Shown here one piece after another: positions 1-9,461 of a stretch of DNA of 64,000 nt. The position numbers and the translations under genes were made by a program. Position 1 is the stretch's first letter, and every line of letters starts with the position of its first letter. The notes beneath the pieces are model-generated. The model saw only the letters and a program-made list of their open reading frames with translations, was not told the DNA's origin and searched no databases. The DNA is from Candidatus Krumholzibacteriota bacterium (GTDB taxonomy: Bacteria > Krumholzibacteriota > Krumholzibacteriia > Krumholzibacteriales > Krumholzibacteriaceae): positions 36,404 through 100,403 of the forward strand of contig JAFGCX010000016.1 of the NCBI GenBank assembly GCA_016932415.1, in the 5' to 3' direction.

Positions 1-920
1 CGATTTACGAGGAGATATTTTCCAGGCCTGAGATCGCCTTTGACCCGAGAGTAGGAGAGAAACTCCTTCTTGAAAGGGAAGTCGAGTGGCACTCCGAACT
101 CCTCAAGGATCTTCGAGGTCCGGAAAGAGACCTCGTCTCTCATTTTCTCGAAAAATATGAGATCGAGAACCTCAAGATTGCGTTGAGGATACGTGAAGGG
201 AAACGGGGGGGCGAAGACATGAAATACCTTGTGCGCCAGACCCTGCCCCATTCTCTTCCATACCAGGCTATTTCCGAAGCTGCGACGATCGAGGATGCCC
301 TTTCCTATATTTCCAGGACCCCCTTTTTCAAAGCTGTCAACTCGGTGATCGATGACTACAGGGAAAGAGGTACTCTTTTCCCCGTGGAAATAAACCTTGA
401 GATCGACTATTACCAGCGGCTTAAGGAAAAGATCGAAAAACTCTCAAAAAAAGACAGGGAGATCTCTCGAAAACTCGTTGGACTGGAAATAGACCAGAAG
501 AACCTCGGATGGCTGATCAGGTTGAAATTCTACTACGATGTGCCTGTAGGTGAATTGCTCGATTACAATATCCCGGGCGGTTTCAGGATGACAAAGGACC
601 GGATGAAACAGGCATTCAAGGCCGAATCGATTCAGGAGGTCCTCGCGGCAGCTCTGGATAAATCGCTGAGCAACCTGTCGGAGATACTCGTCAAGGGACA
701 GAATCTGAGCAAGCTTTATCTTCTAGAGATCATACTCTGGAATATCCTTATATCCCGGGCGAAGAAAACGCTGGGTGGATTTCCCTTTACAATAGGTACT
801 GTTCTGTCTTACCTGATACTGAAACGTACGGAGATCCGCAATATTATCACTATTATGAACGGCAAGATCTACAAAATGGATCGAGGAGAGATAGAAAGTC
901 ATCTGAGAGTCTCATTCTGA
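1..920 (+). CDS. ntpC: V/A-type ATP synthase subunit C (5' partial)
   Basis: The central-stalk subunit C (AC39/DhaC family) seats the rotor shaft on the proteolipid ring of V/A-type ATPases. The reading frame is already open at base 3 (IYEEIFSRPEIAF...) and runs to TGA at 918-920, so about 305 residues are visible and the start lies upstream; the family is usually about 340 residues. The ATG-like start near 183 is internal. The visible part is helical with repeated charged/leucine segments and ends in YKMDRGEIESHLRVSF, typical of subunit C. It is followed 10 bp later by subunit I, in a tightly packed operon with the other ATPase subunits, which is the main support for the call. Confidence 0.85.
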   Translation, partial: IYEEIFSRPEIAFDPRVGEKLLLEREVEWHSELLKDLRGPERDLVSHFLEKYEIENLKIALRIREGKRGGEDMKYLVRQTLPHSLPYQAISEAATIEDALSYISRTPFFKAVNSVIDDYRERGTLFPVEINLEIDYYQRLKEKIEKLSKKDREISRKLVGLEIDQKNLGWLIRLKFYYDVPVGELLDYNIPGGFRMTKDRMKQAFKAESIQEVLAAALDKSLSNLSEILVKGQNLSKLYLLEIILWNILISRAKKTLGGFPFTIGTVLSYLILKRTEIRNIITIMNGKIYKMDRGEIESHLRVSF

Positions 921-930
921 GGGTGGTCAT

Positions 931-2949
931 ATGTTCACTCCCGAAAAAATGCACCAGATCAATGTCATGGTATTTGAGACGGAAGTCGATGAGGTAGCGA
1001 AATCGATCGTGCGCCTCGGGATCCTCCATCTGGTTCAGCTTGATGACGCTCAGCCATGGGTGGAACAGCTCGGAACGTTCAACGCCGGCAAGATGAATGA
1101 AAAACTGGGCCGTCTCGATCAGAGAGTCACGTCGTTGATGAAAGACCTTGGGATCCGGGAATTGCCTCTGGAAGAACGCGACAGCAACCTTCTTGAAATA
1201 TCTGTCAATGATCTCGACGAGATGGAACGTGAGATGTCCTCTCTTGAGGCGAGAGTCCAGGAACTGGTGCTGCGCAGGAAAGAGATGGAAGTGCATTATG
1301 AAAGGATGCAGGGGATCTTCAACGAGATTTCTCCACTTGCCGAGGTCGGGCTTCCACACCAGAGCACTCCGTATACTTTTCTTGAGATCAGGTATGGACA
1401 GGTCAAGAGCGAGAACCTCGAATATATCAACGAAAAGATCCAGCACCTCGCGGCAGTAGTGCTTCCGCTGGCGCACAGGGAAGGATACGAGATCATCCTG
1501 CTGATAGGCTTGAAGACGGACAGACTCAAAATCAAAAAGATACTGCGGGAAGCGACCTTCGAGGAGATCGAGATGCCGGATGAGGGCCGCGATGATGGTG
1601 AAGGGGCGATTGTAATAGAGGGGCTTGAAGAAAAAATAGCCGGAATAAAGGAACAGATCAATCGACTTGACGCGGAGTTGCTCGAGATCAGGGGAAAACA
1701 CTCAGGGGCCGTAACGGACTATCACAGATCTATACGGGTCGCAGAACTTCTTGTCACGGTAAAGAATTATCTCAAGAAAACCAAGAAGACATATATCTTC
1801 TCGGGCTGGGTCCCGAGCGATCGAAAGCGCGACGTCGAACGTGAGATAATGAGATCGGCTCGGGGCAGGGCTATTATCGAGATCATCCCTCCCGAACAGA
1901 TCACGGGAACCGAAAGTGGCAAGGTCAATGTCCCGGTGATGCTGAAGCACCCGGGTTTTTTCCGTCCTTTTGAGATGCTGGTTTCCAGTTACGGCCTGCC
2001 CGAGTACACTTTCATTGATCCGACATTCTTTGTGGCGATAAGCTTTCTTCTGATGTTCGGGATGATGTTCGGTGACGTGGGACACGGCGCGGTCCTCGCC
2101 TGGGTAGGATGGATGCTGGGATTCAGGAAAAGCAGGCGCAATAGTACGGAAGGACCCGTACTCGTAGGGAAAATGGCTTTTTACTGTGGTCTTTCGTCCA
2201 TAGTGTTCGGGGTTCTCTACGGATCGATCTTCGGCCTTGAAGACCTGTTTCACGGGCTGTGGATGAAACCGATGCATAACGTGCTTTATTTCTTCAAAGT
2301 GGCGATCTATTTCGGAATAGCCCTGATATCGACAGGAATTCTTCTCAACGTGATCAACGCGATTCGCACAAAGGATTTCAAGGCGACATTCTTCGATCAG
2401 GCGGGGCTGGTCAGCGCCGTCATATACTGGTGCGGGATCGGCGCCGTCTCGATATTTCTCTCAAACAAGCCGATTCCCGTGAAACTGATATTGTTCGGTA
2501 TCGGGCTCCCAATCCTCCTGATCTTTCTCAGGGAACCTCTCCTGGCGCTGATAGGAAGGCGCAGGATCAGATTCGAAAAAGGTCTTATGACCTATATCAT
2601 GGAGACTGTAATCGAGATCATGGAGATAATAACCGGATATCTCGGTAATACTGTCTCGTTCATACGTGTAGCAGCGTTCGCCCTTGCCCATGTCGGATTG
2701 TTCATTGCTGTCTTCAGCCTGGTCGATATGGTGAAGGGTGGAGTATCGGGCGCGATATATTCGACCCTTATACTCGTTCTTGGCAACGCTGTCATTATAG
2801 CCCTGGAGGGCATGGTGGTAACGATTCAGGCCATCCGTCTGGAGTACTACGAATTCTTCGGCAAGTTCTTCATGGGTGGAGGAGTAGCTTATAAACCGAT
2901 AGGCCTGGGAGGCAGTCCCGGCCGGAAAGAACGAAAGGAGACAGGGTAA
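931..2949 (+). CDS. ntpI: V/A-type ATP synthase subunit I
   Basis: Membrane stator/ion-channel subunit (a-subunit equivalent) that carries the half-channels next to the proteolipid ring. The 672 residues show the family layout: a soluble, coiled-coil-rich N-terminal half (residues 1-340) and a C-terminal membrane half with about seven or eight hydrophobic segments (GMMFGDVGHG near 383, FIRVAAFALAHVGL near 580, and a late GNAVIIALEGMVVTIQAIRLEYYEFFGKFF-type segment with the conserved Glu and Arg). ATG start preceded by GAGGGTGG. It ends at 2949 and subunit K starts at the very next base. Confidence 0.95.
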   Translation: MFTPEKMHQINVMVFETEVDEVAKSIVRLGILHLVQLDDAQPWVEQLGTFNAGKMNEKLGRLDQRVTSLMKDLGIRELPLEERDSNLLEISVNDLDEMEREMSSLEARVQELVLRRKEMEVHYERMQGIFNEISPLAEVGLPHQSTPYTFLEIRYGQVKSENLEYINEKIQHLAAVVLPLAHREGYEIILLIGLKTDRLKIKKILREATFEEIEMPDEGRDDGEGAIVIEGLEEKIAGIKEQINRLDAELLEIRGKHSGAVTDYHRSIRVAELLVTVKNYLKKTKKTYIFSGWVPSDRKRDVEREIMRSARGRAIIEIIPPEQITGTESGKVNVPVMLKHPGFFRPFEMLVSSYGLPEYTFIDPTFFVAISFLLMFGMMFGDVGHGAVLAWVGWMLGFRKSRRNSTEGPVLVGKMAFYCGLSSIVFGVLYGSIFGLEDLFHGLWMKPMHNVLYFFKVAIYFGIALISTGILLNVINAIRTKDFKATFFDQAGLVSAVIYWCGIGAVSIFLSNKPIPVKLILFGIGLPILLIFLREPLLALIGRRRIRFEKGLMTYIMETVIEIMEIITGYLGNTVSFIRVAAFALAHVGLFIAVFSLVDMVKGGVSGAIYSTLILVLGNAVIIALEGMVVTIQAIRLEYYEFFGKFFMGGGVAYKPIGLGGSPGRKERKETG

Positions 2950-3354
2950 ATGTCACAGCAAGAGGAACGCAGGAAGAAGATGAGGAAATGGATTACTCTC
3001 TCTACTGCGGCGGTTTTTTCGACAGTGATCATAGTACTGCTGATCACTCTTATCAGCACCGCAGCGAATGTATACAGCCAGGGTCATGATCCCGCGGCGA
3101 CCGCGGCAGTACAGAAAGATTTTACTCCCGAAAGAGCGAAGATCATGATGTGGGGATTCGCCGCCGCGGCGTTTTCCACGGCAATAGGGAGCGTAGGCGC
3201 TGGTGTAGCGGTAGCTTATGTGGGATCGGCAGCCCTCGGCGCGATCGGTGAAAAACCGGAGCTTGCCGCGAGAGCGTTGATCTATGTCGGCCTGGCTGAA
3301 GGAATCGCTATTTACGGGCTGATCATTTCGATCATGATACTTACCAAGATCTGA
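2950..3354 (+). CDS. ntpK: V/A-type ATP synthase proteolipid subunit K
   Basis: Rotor-ring proteolipid that carries the transported ion. 134 residues: an N-terminal charged stretch and hydrophobic segment (about 14-40, probably a signal/anchor), then a two-helix hairpin (about 66-98 and 107-133) joined by GEKPEL. The ion-binding Glu is in VGLAEGIAIYGL. The residue after this Glu is Gly rather than the Thr/Ser found in many sodium-binding rings, and I see no obvious Gln ligand in the first helix, so proton rather than sodium coupling is my inference. ATG directly abuts the subunit I stop codon. Confidence 0.93.
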   Translation: MSQQEERRKKMRKWITLSTAAVFSTVIIVLLITLISTAANVYSQGHDPAATAAVQKDFTPERAKIMMWGFAAAAFSTAIGSVGAGVAVAYVGSAALGAIGEKPELAARALIYVGLAEGIAIYGLIISIMILTKI

Positions 3355-3396
3355 ACTGGGGGACCAGGAGCGGTTACCGGGGAGAGATAGAGACTG

Positions 3397-3702
3397 ATGA
3401 ATTTCTACGTTATCGCAGACGAGAACACCATGACCGGATTCAGGCTCGTAGGGCTTGAAGGGGAAGTGGTCGAGACTGCTGAAGAGGCAAGGGAAGCCCT
3501 GGCCAAAGCATTTTCGTCCGAGGATATAGGGATTATCATAATCACCGAGAGGATCGCGGCCTCGATCCGCGATGAAATGGAAGAATTCATATTTGGTCAC
3601 TCTTTCCCTCTTATCATCGAGATCCCTGACCGGAAAGGGGCGCTTGAGGGAAGGATATCGATCCGGGAGATGGTCAACGCGGCAGTAGGAGTAAAGGTCT
3701 GA
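3397..3702 (+). CDS. ntpF: V/A-type ATP synthase subunit F
   Basis: Small central-stalk subunit that contacts subunit D and regulates rotation. 101 residues with the family's Rossmann-like pattern: FYVIADENTMTGFRLVGLEG at the N-terminus, GIIIITERIA in the middle and FPLIIEIPDRKG near the end, all hallmarks of NtpF. Start ATG at 3397. It lies between subunits K and E in the same operon. Confidence 0.93.
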   Translation: MNFYVIADENTMTGFRLVGLEGEVVETAEEAREALAKAFSSEDIGIIIITERIAASIRDEMEEFIFGHSFPLIIEIPDRKGALEGRISIREMVNAAVGVKV

Positions 3703-3769
3703 GCTATGATTCGCGGGGAAGTTAAAGCCGGAGTGAAGGGTGATATAAAAGAAAAAGGGAGTGGAGTCA

Positions 3770-4429
3770 TTGGTTGATAACGAATCAGTCGAAAGGATAG
3801 TCAGCCAGATATTCGAGGACGGTGAGAAAGAGATCGCTTCGATCATCGATAAGGCTCAGCGAACCGCATCCGAGATCACCGCCAAAGCCGAGAAAGCCGG
3901 CGAGGAGATCGCCGCCAGGATCCTCAAGGAATCCAAGGAGAAAGGCGACACGATCCACAGAAGGCTTCTCTCGAGCGTCAATATCGAGGTAAAAAGAACA
4001 AAGCTTAAAGCCAGAGAGGAGATAGTCGCTGCCGTAAACAAAAAGGTGCGAGATGGTCTTGAGGGTGTCAGATCCGGCAGCGATTACCCGGGGCTTCTGG
4101 CCGTTATGATAATCGAGGCGATCACAGCCCTTGATGGGGGGAGATTCCAGGTCTACGTCGACCGCGCTGATATAGACCTGCTGAGGAAAGAAGTCTTTGA
4201 TATCGTGAAGGAAAAGATCCGAAAGGAAGGCAGAGAGATCGAACTGCTTGAAGATATGGTCCTGGATAAAAGATCGATAGGAGGGGCGAGGGTAGGAGTG
4301 CCGGGAGGAAGGGTGATATACGACAACACTTTTGAAGCGCGCATGTACAGGATGCGTGATGAGATACGAAACATAATATTCGAAGAAGTCTTCGAACCGG
4401 AAGGAAGCGAGGGTTCGAACAGTGCTTGA
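3770..4429 (+). CDS. ntpE: V/A-type ATP synthase subunit E
   Basis: Peripheral-stalk subunit that clamps the A3B3 head. About 219 residues, with a long charged helical N-terminus (KAEKAGEEIAARILKESKEK) followed by a compact C-terminal domain containing IGGARVGVPGGRVIYDNTFEARM, the conserved NtpE segment. Two starts are possible: GTG at 3761 or TTG at 3770. AGGGAG at 3756-3761 overlaps the GTG but sits 8 nt before the TTG, so I prefer TTG. The 3' end overlaps subunit A by 8 bp. Confidence 0.88.
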   Translation: MVDNESVERIVSQIFEDGEKEIASIIDKAQRTASEITAKAEKAGEEIAARILKESKEKGDTIHRRLLSSVNIEVKRTKLKAREEIVAAVNKKVRDGLEGVRSGSDYPGLLAVMIIEAITALDGGRFQVYVDRADIDLLRKEVFDIVKEKIRKEGREIELLEDMVLDKRSIGGARVGVPGGRVIYDNTFEARMYRMRDEIRNIIFEEVFEPEGSEGSNSA

Positions 4430-6191
4430 GATCATTGGAAAAGTCGATAAGGTAATTGGACCGGTGGTCCACGCGAGAGAGATCGATAAGGCGAGGATGC
4501 TCGATCTCGTCGAAGTGGGGGACGACCACCTGGTAGGCGAAATAGTCAAACTTGACAGGGACAGGGCCGTCATCCAGGTCTACGAGGATACGACGGGGCT
4601 CGCCCCGGGGACCAATATTTACAGCGCCGGTGTTCCCCTTTCAGTCGATCTTGGACCTGGCCTTATAGGGACGATATATGACGGGATACAGAGGCCGCTC
4701 GAGGTGATCCGTGATTCTTCTGACCAGTATATCCAGAAGGGGATCCACGTATCATCTCTCGACAGGGAGAAGAAGTGGCTGTTCAGTCCCGCCATAACAC
4801 CCGGGATCGATGTCTCCGGAGGAGAAGTCGTCGGGAAAGTCCAGGAAACGGTACTTATCGAGCACAGGGTGCTTGTTCCGCCGGGGCTTTCAGGAAAAGT
4901 GACGTGGGTGACGGAGGAAGGTGAATATACAATAGACGAGACTGTCGCGCGTATCGAAGATAAAGAAGGAAAATCTCTGGAGATCAAGCTGAGCCAGCGC
5001 TGGCCTGTCAGGAGAGGGCGCCCCGTCAGGGGAAGAATGCCCCTTACCATACCGCTTATAACCGGCCAGCGTGTGATAGACACTCTCTTCCCCGTTGCCA
5101 AGGGTGGAACTGTCGTAGTGCCTGGCGGATTCGGAACGGGCAAGACAATGATCCAGCATGCTCTTTCAAAGTGGAGCGATGCCGACCTCATAGTCTATAT
5201 AGGGTGTGGCGAGCGCGGCAATGAGATGACCGATGTCCTTATCGAATTCCCCAAGCTGATCGATCCTAGGACGAAGAGGCCGATCATGGAGAGGACGATA
5301 CTGATCGCCAATACATCGAATATGCCGGTCGCCGCGCGGGAAGCTTCGATATACACAGGTATTACGATGGCTGAATATTACAGGGACCAGGGATATCACG
5401 TGGCGATCATGGCCGATTCGACTTCCCGGTGGGCCGAGGCGCTTAGAGAGCTGTCGGGGCGAATGGAGGAGATGCCCGCTGACGAAGGGTATCCCGCCTA
5501 TCTCCCGACAAGGCTCGCTGAATTCTACGAAAGAGCGGGGATGGTCGAGACTCTTGGCGGAGCGCATGGATCGATCAGTATCATCGGTTCGGTCTCACCT
5601 CCGGGAGGAGATTTTTCAGAACCGGTGACCCAGCACTCGAAACGTTTCGTACGTTGTACATGGGCACTCGATCGGCAACTGGCCAACGCAAGGCATTATC
5701 CGGCTATCTCGTGGCTGGAAAGTTACAGCGAGTATGTGGAAGAGATAAGCGGCTGGTGGGATGAGAACTCGGGGGGGGAGTGGGCCGAACTGCGCCGCAA
5801 GATAATGGATCTGCTTCAGCAGGAAGGGAAACTGCAGCAGGTGGTGAAACTTGTCGGGCCCGATGTCCTGCCGGATACGCAGAGGATAGTCCTTGAGACC
5901 TGTACGATGTTCAAGAACGCTTTCCTGCAACAGAACAGTTTTGACAAGATAGATATGTTCTGCGTTCCGGAGAAGCAGGTAAAGATGCTCCAGGTGATCC
6001 TGGAATTCTACGACCTTGGAGTCGATAATATCAAAAAGGGAGCGACGATCCATCAACTCAAGAAAATGGAAGTCACCTCTGATATCATGAGAATGAAGTT
6101 TTCTGTCTCTAACGACGAGATCGAAAAAATCGACCGGATAAGGGACAAGCTGAACCGTTCGATGCAGCGTATAGGAGAGATGTTTGAATAG
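4422..6191 (+). CDS. ntpA: V/A-type ATP synthase catalytic subunit A
   Basis: Catalytic ATP-hydrolysing/synthesising subunit of the A3B3 head. 589 residues, the usual length. The P-loop GGFGTGKT is near residue 233, followed by YIGCGERGNEMTDVL (catalytic GER Glu) and the MADSTSRWAEALRE Walker B region; the non-homologous insert of A subunits lies before the P-loop. GTG start at 4422 overlaps the end of subunit E, implying translational coupling. An 8-G run near 5771 is intact and in frame, which matters for judging homopolymer accuracy elsewhere in the window. Confidence 0.97.
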   Translation: MLEIIGKVDKVIGPVVHAREIDKARMLDLVEVGDDHLVGEIVKLDRDRAVIQVYEDTTGLAPGTNIYSAGVPLSVDLGPGLIGTIYDGIQRPLEVIRDSSDQYIQKGIHVSSLDREKKWLFSPAITPGIDVSGGEVVGKVQETVLIEHRVLVPPGLSGKVTWVTEEGEYTIDETVARIEDKEGKSLEIKLSQRWPVRRGRPVRGRMPLTIPLITGQRVIDTLFPVAKGGTVVVPGGFGTGKTMIQHALSKWSDADLIVYIGCGERGNEMTDVLIEFPKLIDPRTKRPIMERTILIANTSNMPVAAREASIYTGITMAEYYRDQGYHVAIMADSTSRWAEALRELSGRMEEMPADEGYPAYLPTRLAEFYERAGMVETLGGAHGSISIIGSVSPPGGDFSEPVTQHSKRFVRCTWALDRQLANARHYPAISWLESYSEYVEEISGWWDENSGGEWAELRRKIMDLLQQEGKLQQVVKLVGPDVLPDTQRIVLETCTMFKNAFLQQNSFDKIDMFCVPEKQVKMLQVILEFYDLGVDNIKKGATIHQLKKMEVTSDIMRMKFSVSNDEIEKIDRIRDKLNRSMQRIGEMFE

Positions 6192-6246
6192 GGAACCATA
6201 GATTGACGCGTATAACTGAAATGTCTAAATGAAAAACGGTGAGGGT

Positions 6247-7638
6247 ATGATGGAGAAGAATCTGACGCAGGGAAGGGAATATGTCGGGATCAGCCAGGTC
6301 TCGGGGCCGCTCGTAGCTGTCAAAGGGATCCATAACGTAGGATATAACGAACTTGCCGAGATCGTTGATCCGACCGGAAAAGTAAGGCTCGGAATGATCC
6401 TGGAAAGCAGCGAAGGCGCCGCGGTCATCCAGGTCTTCGAGGGGACTTCAGGCCTTTCGATCCCCGATACTAAAGTTAGGTTCAGGGGTGAGCCGCTGAG
6501 TTTCGGAGTAAGCAGTGAGATCCTCGGGAGGGTCTTTAACGGACTTGGCGAACCGGTCGACGGAGGACCGGCTCCCAGGGCTGAGATGAGGATGGATGTC
6601 AACGGACTCCCGATAAATCCGACCGCGCGTGAATATCCCAGGAAATTCATTCAGACCGGTATATCGGCTATCGACGGGATGAACACGCTGGTCCGAGGAC
6701 AGAAGCTTCCTATATTTTCCGGGACCGGACTTCCCCACAACAGGATCGTCGCCCAGATCACCCGCCAGGCGAAGATCATCGGCGAGGACACTTCATTCGC
6801 GGTAGTATTCGCCGCGATGGGTATCAAGCATGACGTCGCCCAGTATTTTATCAGGAACTTCGAGGAATCGGGAGTTCTCGAGAAGGTCGTTCTTTTCCTC
6901 AACCTGGCCGACGACCCTTCGGTCGAAAGGCTTGTTACTCCGAGGACCGCCCTTACCGCGGCGGAATATCTCGCGTTCACGATGAATATGCATGTTCTCG
7001 TGATACTTACCGATATGACGAATTACTGTGAATCATTGAGAGAGATATCGACGATCCGCGAGGAAATACCAAGCAGAAAAGGATATCCCGGTTATCTATA
7101 CAGCGATCTGTCGATAATATACGAACGGGCGGGGATGATCTCTGGAATAGAGGGTTCGATCACGCAGATGCCGATCCTTACGATGCCGAACGATGATATA
7201 TCTCACCCGGTGCCGGATCTTTCCGGATATATCACCGAAGGACAGATAGTCCTGGAAAGGGAACTGGATCACAGGAATATATATCCGCCTATCGCCGGGC
7301 TGCCGTCTCTGTCCCGACTGATGAAGGATGGTATCGGCGAGGGGATGACCCGCGAGGATCACGCGCACGTGGCAAGCCAGCTTTTTGCCGCCTATTCGCA
7401 TGTCAAGGATGTAAGGGCTCTTGCCGCGGTAATAGGCGCTGAAGAACTTACCCCACTTGACAAGGTGTACATGGATTTCGGCGACAGGTTCGAGAGGGAG
7501 TTCCTCAGCCAGGGAGAATATGAGGACAGGACCATAGAGGAGACCCTCGATACAGGGTGGAAAGTGATATCGTCGCTGCCCAAGGAAGAGCTATACAGGA
7601 TATCCGAAGAAGAGCTGAATAAATATTACGGCAAATAA
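6247..7638 (+). CDS. ntpB: V/A-type ATP synthase subunit B
   Basis: Non-catalytic nucleotide-binding partner of subunit A in the hexameric head. About 463 residues with the degenerate P-loop region [17 protein letters not shown] that marks B subunits, followed by [16 protein letters not shown], the [14 protein letters not shown] segment and [15 protein letters not shown]. An ATG at 6229 is in frame, but the GGTGAGGG ribosome-binding site at 6239-6245 fits ATG 6247 or 6250 better. It follows subunit A after about 55 bp. Confidence 0.95.
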   Translation: MMEKNLTQGREYVGISQVSGPLVAVKGIHNVGYNELAEIVDPTGKVRLGMILESSEGAAVIQVFEGTSGLSIPDTKVRFRGEPLSFGVSSEILGRVFNGLGEPVDGGPAPRAEMRMDVNGLPINPTAREYPRKFIQTGISAIDGMNTLVRGQKLPIFSGTGLPHNRIVAQITRQAKIIGEDTSFAVVFAAMGIKHDVAQYFIRNFEESGVLEKVVLFLNLADDPSVERLVTPRTALTAAEYLAFTMNMHVLVILTDMTNYCESLREISTIREEIPSRKGYPGYLYSDLSIIYERAGMISGIEGSITQMPILTMPNDDISHPVPDLSGYITEGQIVLERELDHRNIYPPIAGLPSLSRLMKDGIGEGMTREDHAHVASQLFAAYSHVKDVRALAAVIGAEELTPLDKVYMDFGDRFEREFLSQGEYEDRTIEETLDTGWKVISSLPKEELYRISEEELNKYYGK

Positions 7639-7701
7639 CCGGTTGATCGGCCACCGTGGCGGAATCAGCGCTTGCGATAGTGTTTGGATGACGGTGATAA
7701 A

Positions 7702-8340
7702 ATGGCGCAGTATGAGATAGCCCCGACAAAAACGAATATGATGAAGATCCGCAGGGATCTTGGATTCGCGCTTGAAGGCTGGGAACTACTCGATCAGAAG
7801 AGAAAGATCCTTGTCGTTGAGCTGATGGGGCTTATCGACCGGGCGGTAGAAGCGCAGAAAGAAGTCGAATCGCGCATTGAAGAGGCATTCGAGGCTCTGG
7901 ACCAGGCGATCCTCCGTATGGGGCGCAGAGAGGTCAACCTGATCGCGCTCGGCATGAACATTGAATCCGAGATCTCGATAGCGCAGAGAAGGGTCATGGG
8001 TGTCTCGCTGCCCAGGGTCAAGGTGAGATTCGATGATAAATCACCTTATTTCGCCGCCGCTGAAAGCAGTATATGGATAGATGAAGCGATCCTGAAATTC
8101 AGGGAGATCCTCAAACTGCTCGGCACCCTCGCCGAAGCGAGGATATCCCTGATGCGCCTGTCGCGCGAAGTCTCCAAGACGATCAGGCGAGTGAACGCTC
8201 TGGAAAAGATCTTTATTCCGGATCATCAGGAGACGTTGAAATATATTGAAATGGCACTCGAAGAATCTGAAAGAGAGGCCTTCTTTGTCCTTAAACTGGT
8301 GAAGGACAGGCTCTCCCGGAGAAAAGGTGAAGCCCTATGA
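7702..8340 (+). CDS. ntpD: V/A-type ATP synthase subunit D
   Basis: Central rotor shaft subunit, two long antiparallel helices that turn inside the head (functional analogue of gamma). The ~212 residues match: N-terminal TKTNMMKIRRDLGFALEGWELLDQKR and C-terminal RRVNALEKIFIPDHQETLKYIEMALEE, the two conserved ends of the family. ATG 7702 is preferred over the in-frame TTG at 7684. The stop codon overlaps the next gene's ATG (ATGA at 8337-8340). Confidence 0.94.
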   Translation: MAQYEIAPTKTNMMKIRRDLGFALEGWELLDQKRKILVVELMGLIDRAVEAQKEVESRIEEAFEALDQAILRMGRREVNLIALGMNIESEISIAQRRVMGVSLPRVKVRFDDKSPYFAAAESSIWIDEAILKFREILKLLGTLAEARISLMRLSREVSKTIRRVNALEKIFIPDHQETLKYIEMALEESEREAFFVLKLVKDRLSRRKGEAL

Positions 8341-8822
8341 ACGGACCGTTAAACAGGATGCTTTTGTATATTGACGGGAGCGAATCGTCAATAACTGCTG
8401 CGCAGATGGCTATCGCGATGGCTAAATCGTATGAGGCGTATCTGAAAGTGATATATGTGGTCAATGAAAATCTTCTGAACGAACTGCTCAAAGCGAAGAT
8501 ATTTGTCCAGGTCGAAAAGATGGATTATGAGCGGGATCTCGAAGAAGACGGCAAACGGTATCTTAATTACATCGTAAAACTTGCCGACAGGAAAGGATTG
8601 AAGATCGAAACAGTACTGCGCAAGGGGCTGGTACATGAGGAAGTGGCCAGGGAAGTGGAAGAATATGGAGCGGATCTCCTGGTTCAGGGCGAACTTGGCG
8701 AAGTCCTCAGTCTCAGGGATTCATTTTATGAAGAAGGTGAGCGGATACTGAGAAAATCCAAGTGCTGCGTAATGATAGTCAGGGGAAGCGATAAGATAGA
8801 CAGGATCTACGAGCAGATATAG
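8337..8822 (+). CDS. universal stress protein (UspA family)
   Basis: 161 residues with the Usp fold signature: N-terminal MLLYIDGSESSITAAQMAIAMA strand-helix, and a C-terminal GADLLVQGELGE...RILRKSKCCVMIVRG segment. The nucleotide-binding G-2x-G-9x-G(S/T) motif of ATP-binding Usp proteins is not clearly present (GELGEV then ERIL), so ATP binding is uncertain. It shares a 4-bp ATGA overlap with subunit D and so is the last gene of the ATPase operon. A role in sensing or tuning the ATPase is inference from position only. Confidence 0.85.
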   Translation: MNGPLNRMLLYIDGSESSITAAQMAIAMAKSYEAYLKVIYVVNENLLNELLKAKIFVQVEKMDYERDLEEDGKRYLNYIVKLADRKGLKIETVLRKGLVHEEVAREVEEYGADLLVQGELGEVLSLRDSFYEEGERILRKSKCCVMIVRGSDKIDRIYEQI

Positions 8823-8940
8823 CGGGTCTGTGACGAGGCGTAAAGGGGTGAGGCAACGAGACCTTGCGCCGGGTCACCTTGTTGGTTATTATTCGTCGAT
8901 ATTCCAAGTATCGGGAAAGTCCCCGTGGGAGGCGTAAGAA

Positions 8941-9405
8941 ATGAGATTTGCAGATTATATCAAACCTGAATGTATCAATACCGATCTCGATGGAGAAGAC
9001 AAGAGTGAGATCATCGAGGAACTTGTCGGGATAATGGGGGAATCGTACACTGATGCCGATACTGACAGGATATACGAGGCGGTAATGGCGAGAGAGAGGG
9101 ATGGAAGCACTGGGCTGGAACTGGGTGTAGCCATACCACACGCGAAGTGTGACGCCGTTGGAGAACTCAGTATCGTAATAGGCGTTTCGAAGAAAGGCGT
9201 CGATTTTCAGTCTCTCGATGGCAATCCCGCCCATCTTTTTTTCATGCTGATAGCACCGACCTCCGAATCGGGTCCTCACGTGCAGGCGATTGCCAAGATC
9301 GTAAAGATGATAAAGATCGACAGTTTCAGGAAGCGCCTTCTCAAAGCGACAAAAAGCGAAGAAGTCATCGATGCCATTCGCAAGGTCGAGGATGGGGATG
9401 ATTAG
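8941..9405 (+). CDS. PTS sugar transporter subunit IIA (fructose/Ntr type)
   Basis: 154 residues matching the PTS EIIA type-2 (fructose/mannitol/PtsN) domain. The phospho-acceptor His is in the motif LGVAIPHAKCDAV, and SGPHVQAIAKIVKMI carries the second conserved His. ATG follows GGAGGCGTAAG. No EIIB/EIIC, HPr or EI gene is in the window, so it may be regulatory (PtsN-like) rather than for sugar uptake. It follows the Usp gene after about 118 bp of unremarkable sequence. Confidence 0.9.
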   Translation: MRFADYIKPECINTDLDGEDKSEIIEELVGIMGESYTDADTDRIYEAVMARERDGSTGLELGVAIPHAKCDAVGELSIVIGVSKKGVDFQSLDGNPAHLFFMLIAPTSESGPHVQAIAKIVKMIKIDSFRKRLLKATKSEEVIDAIRKVEDGDD

Positions 9406-9461
9406 GCGAACCCCTGCCGATCCGCTTTCTTTGAAGAATCCATCTTTTCAGGACTCTGCTT

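Noticed and set aside
853..2277. Two long minus-strand open frames over ATPase subunit I
   Set aside because: Antisense shadows produced by codon bias of a confident gene; no SD or domain.
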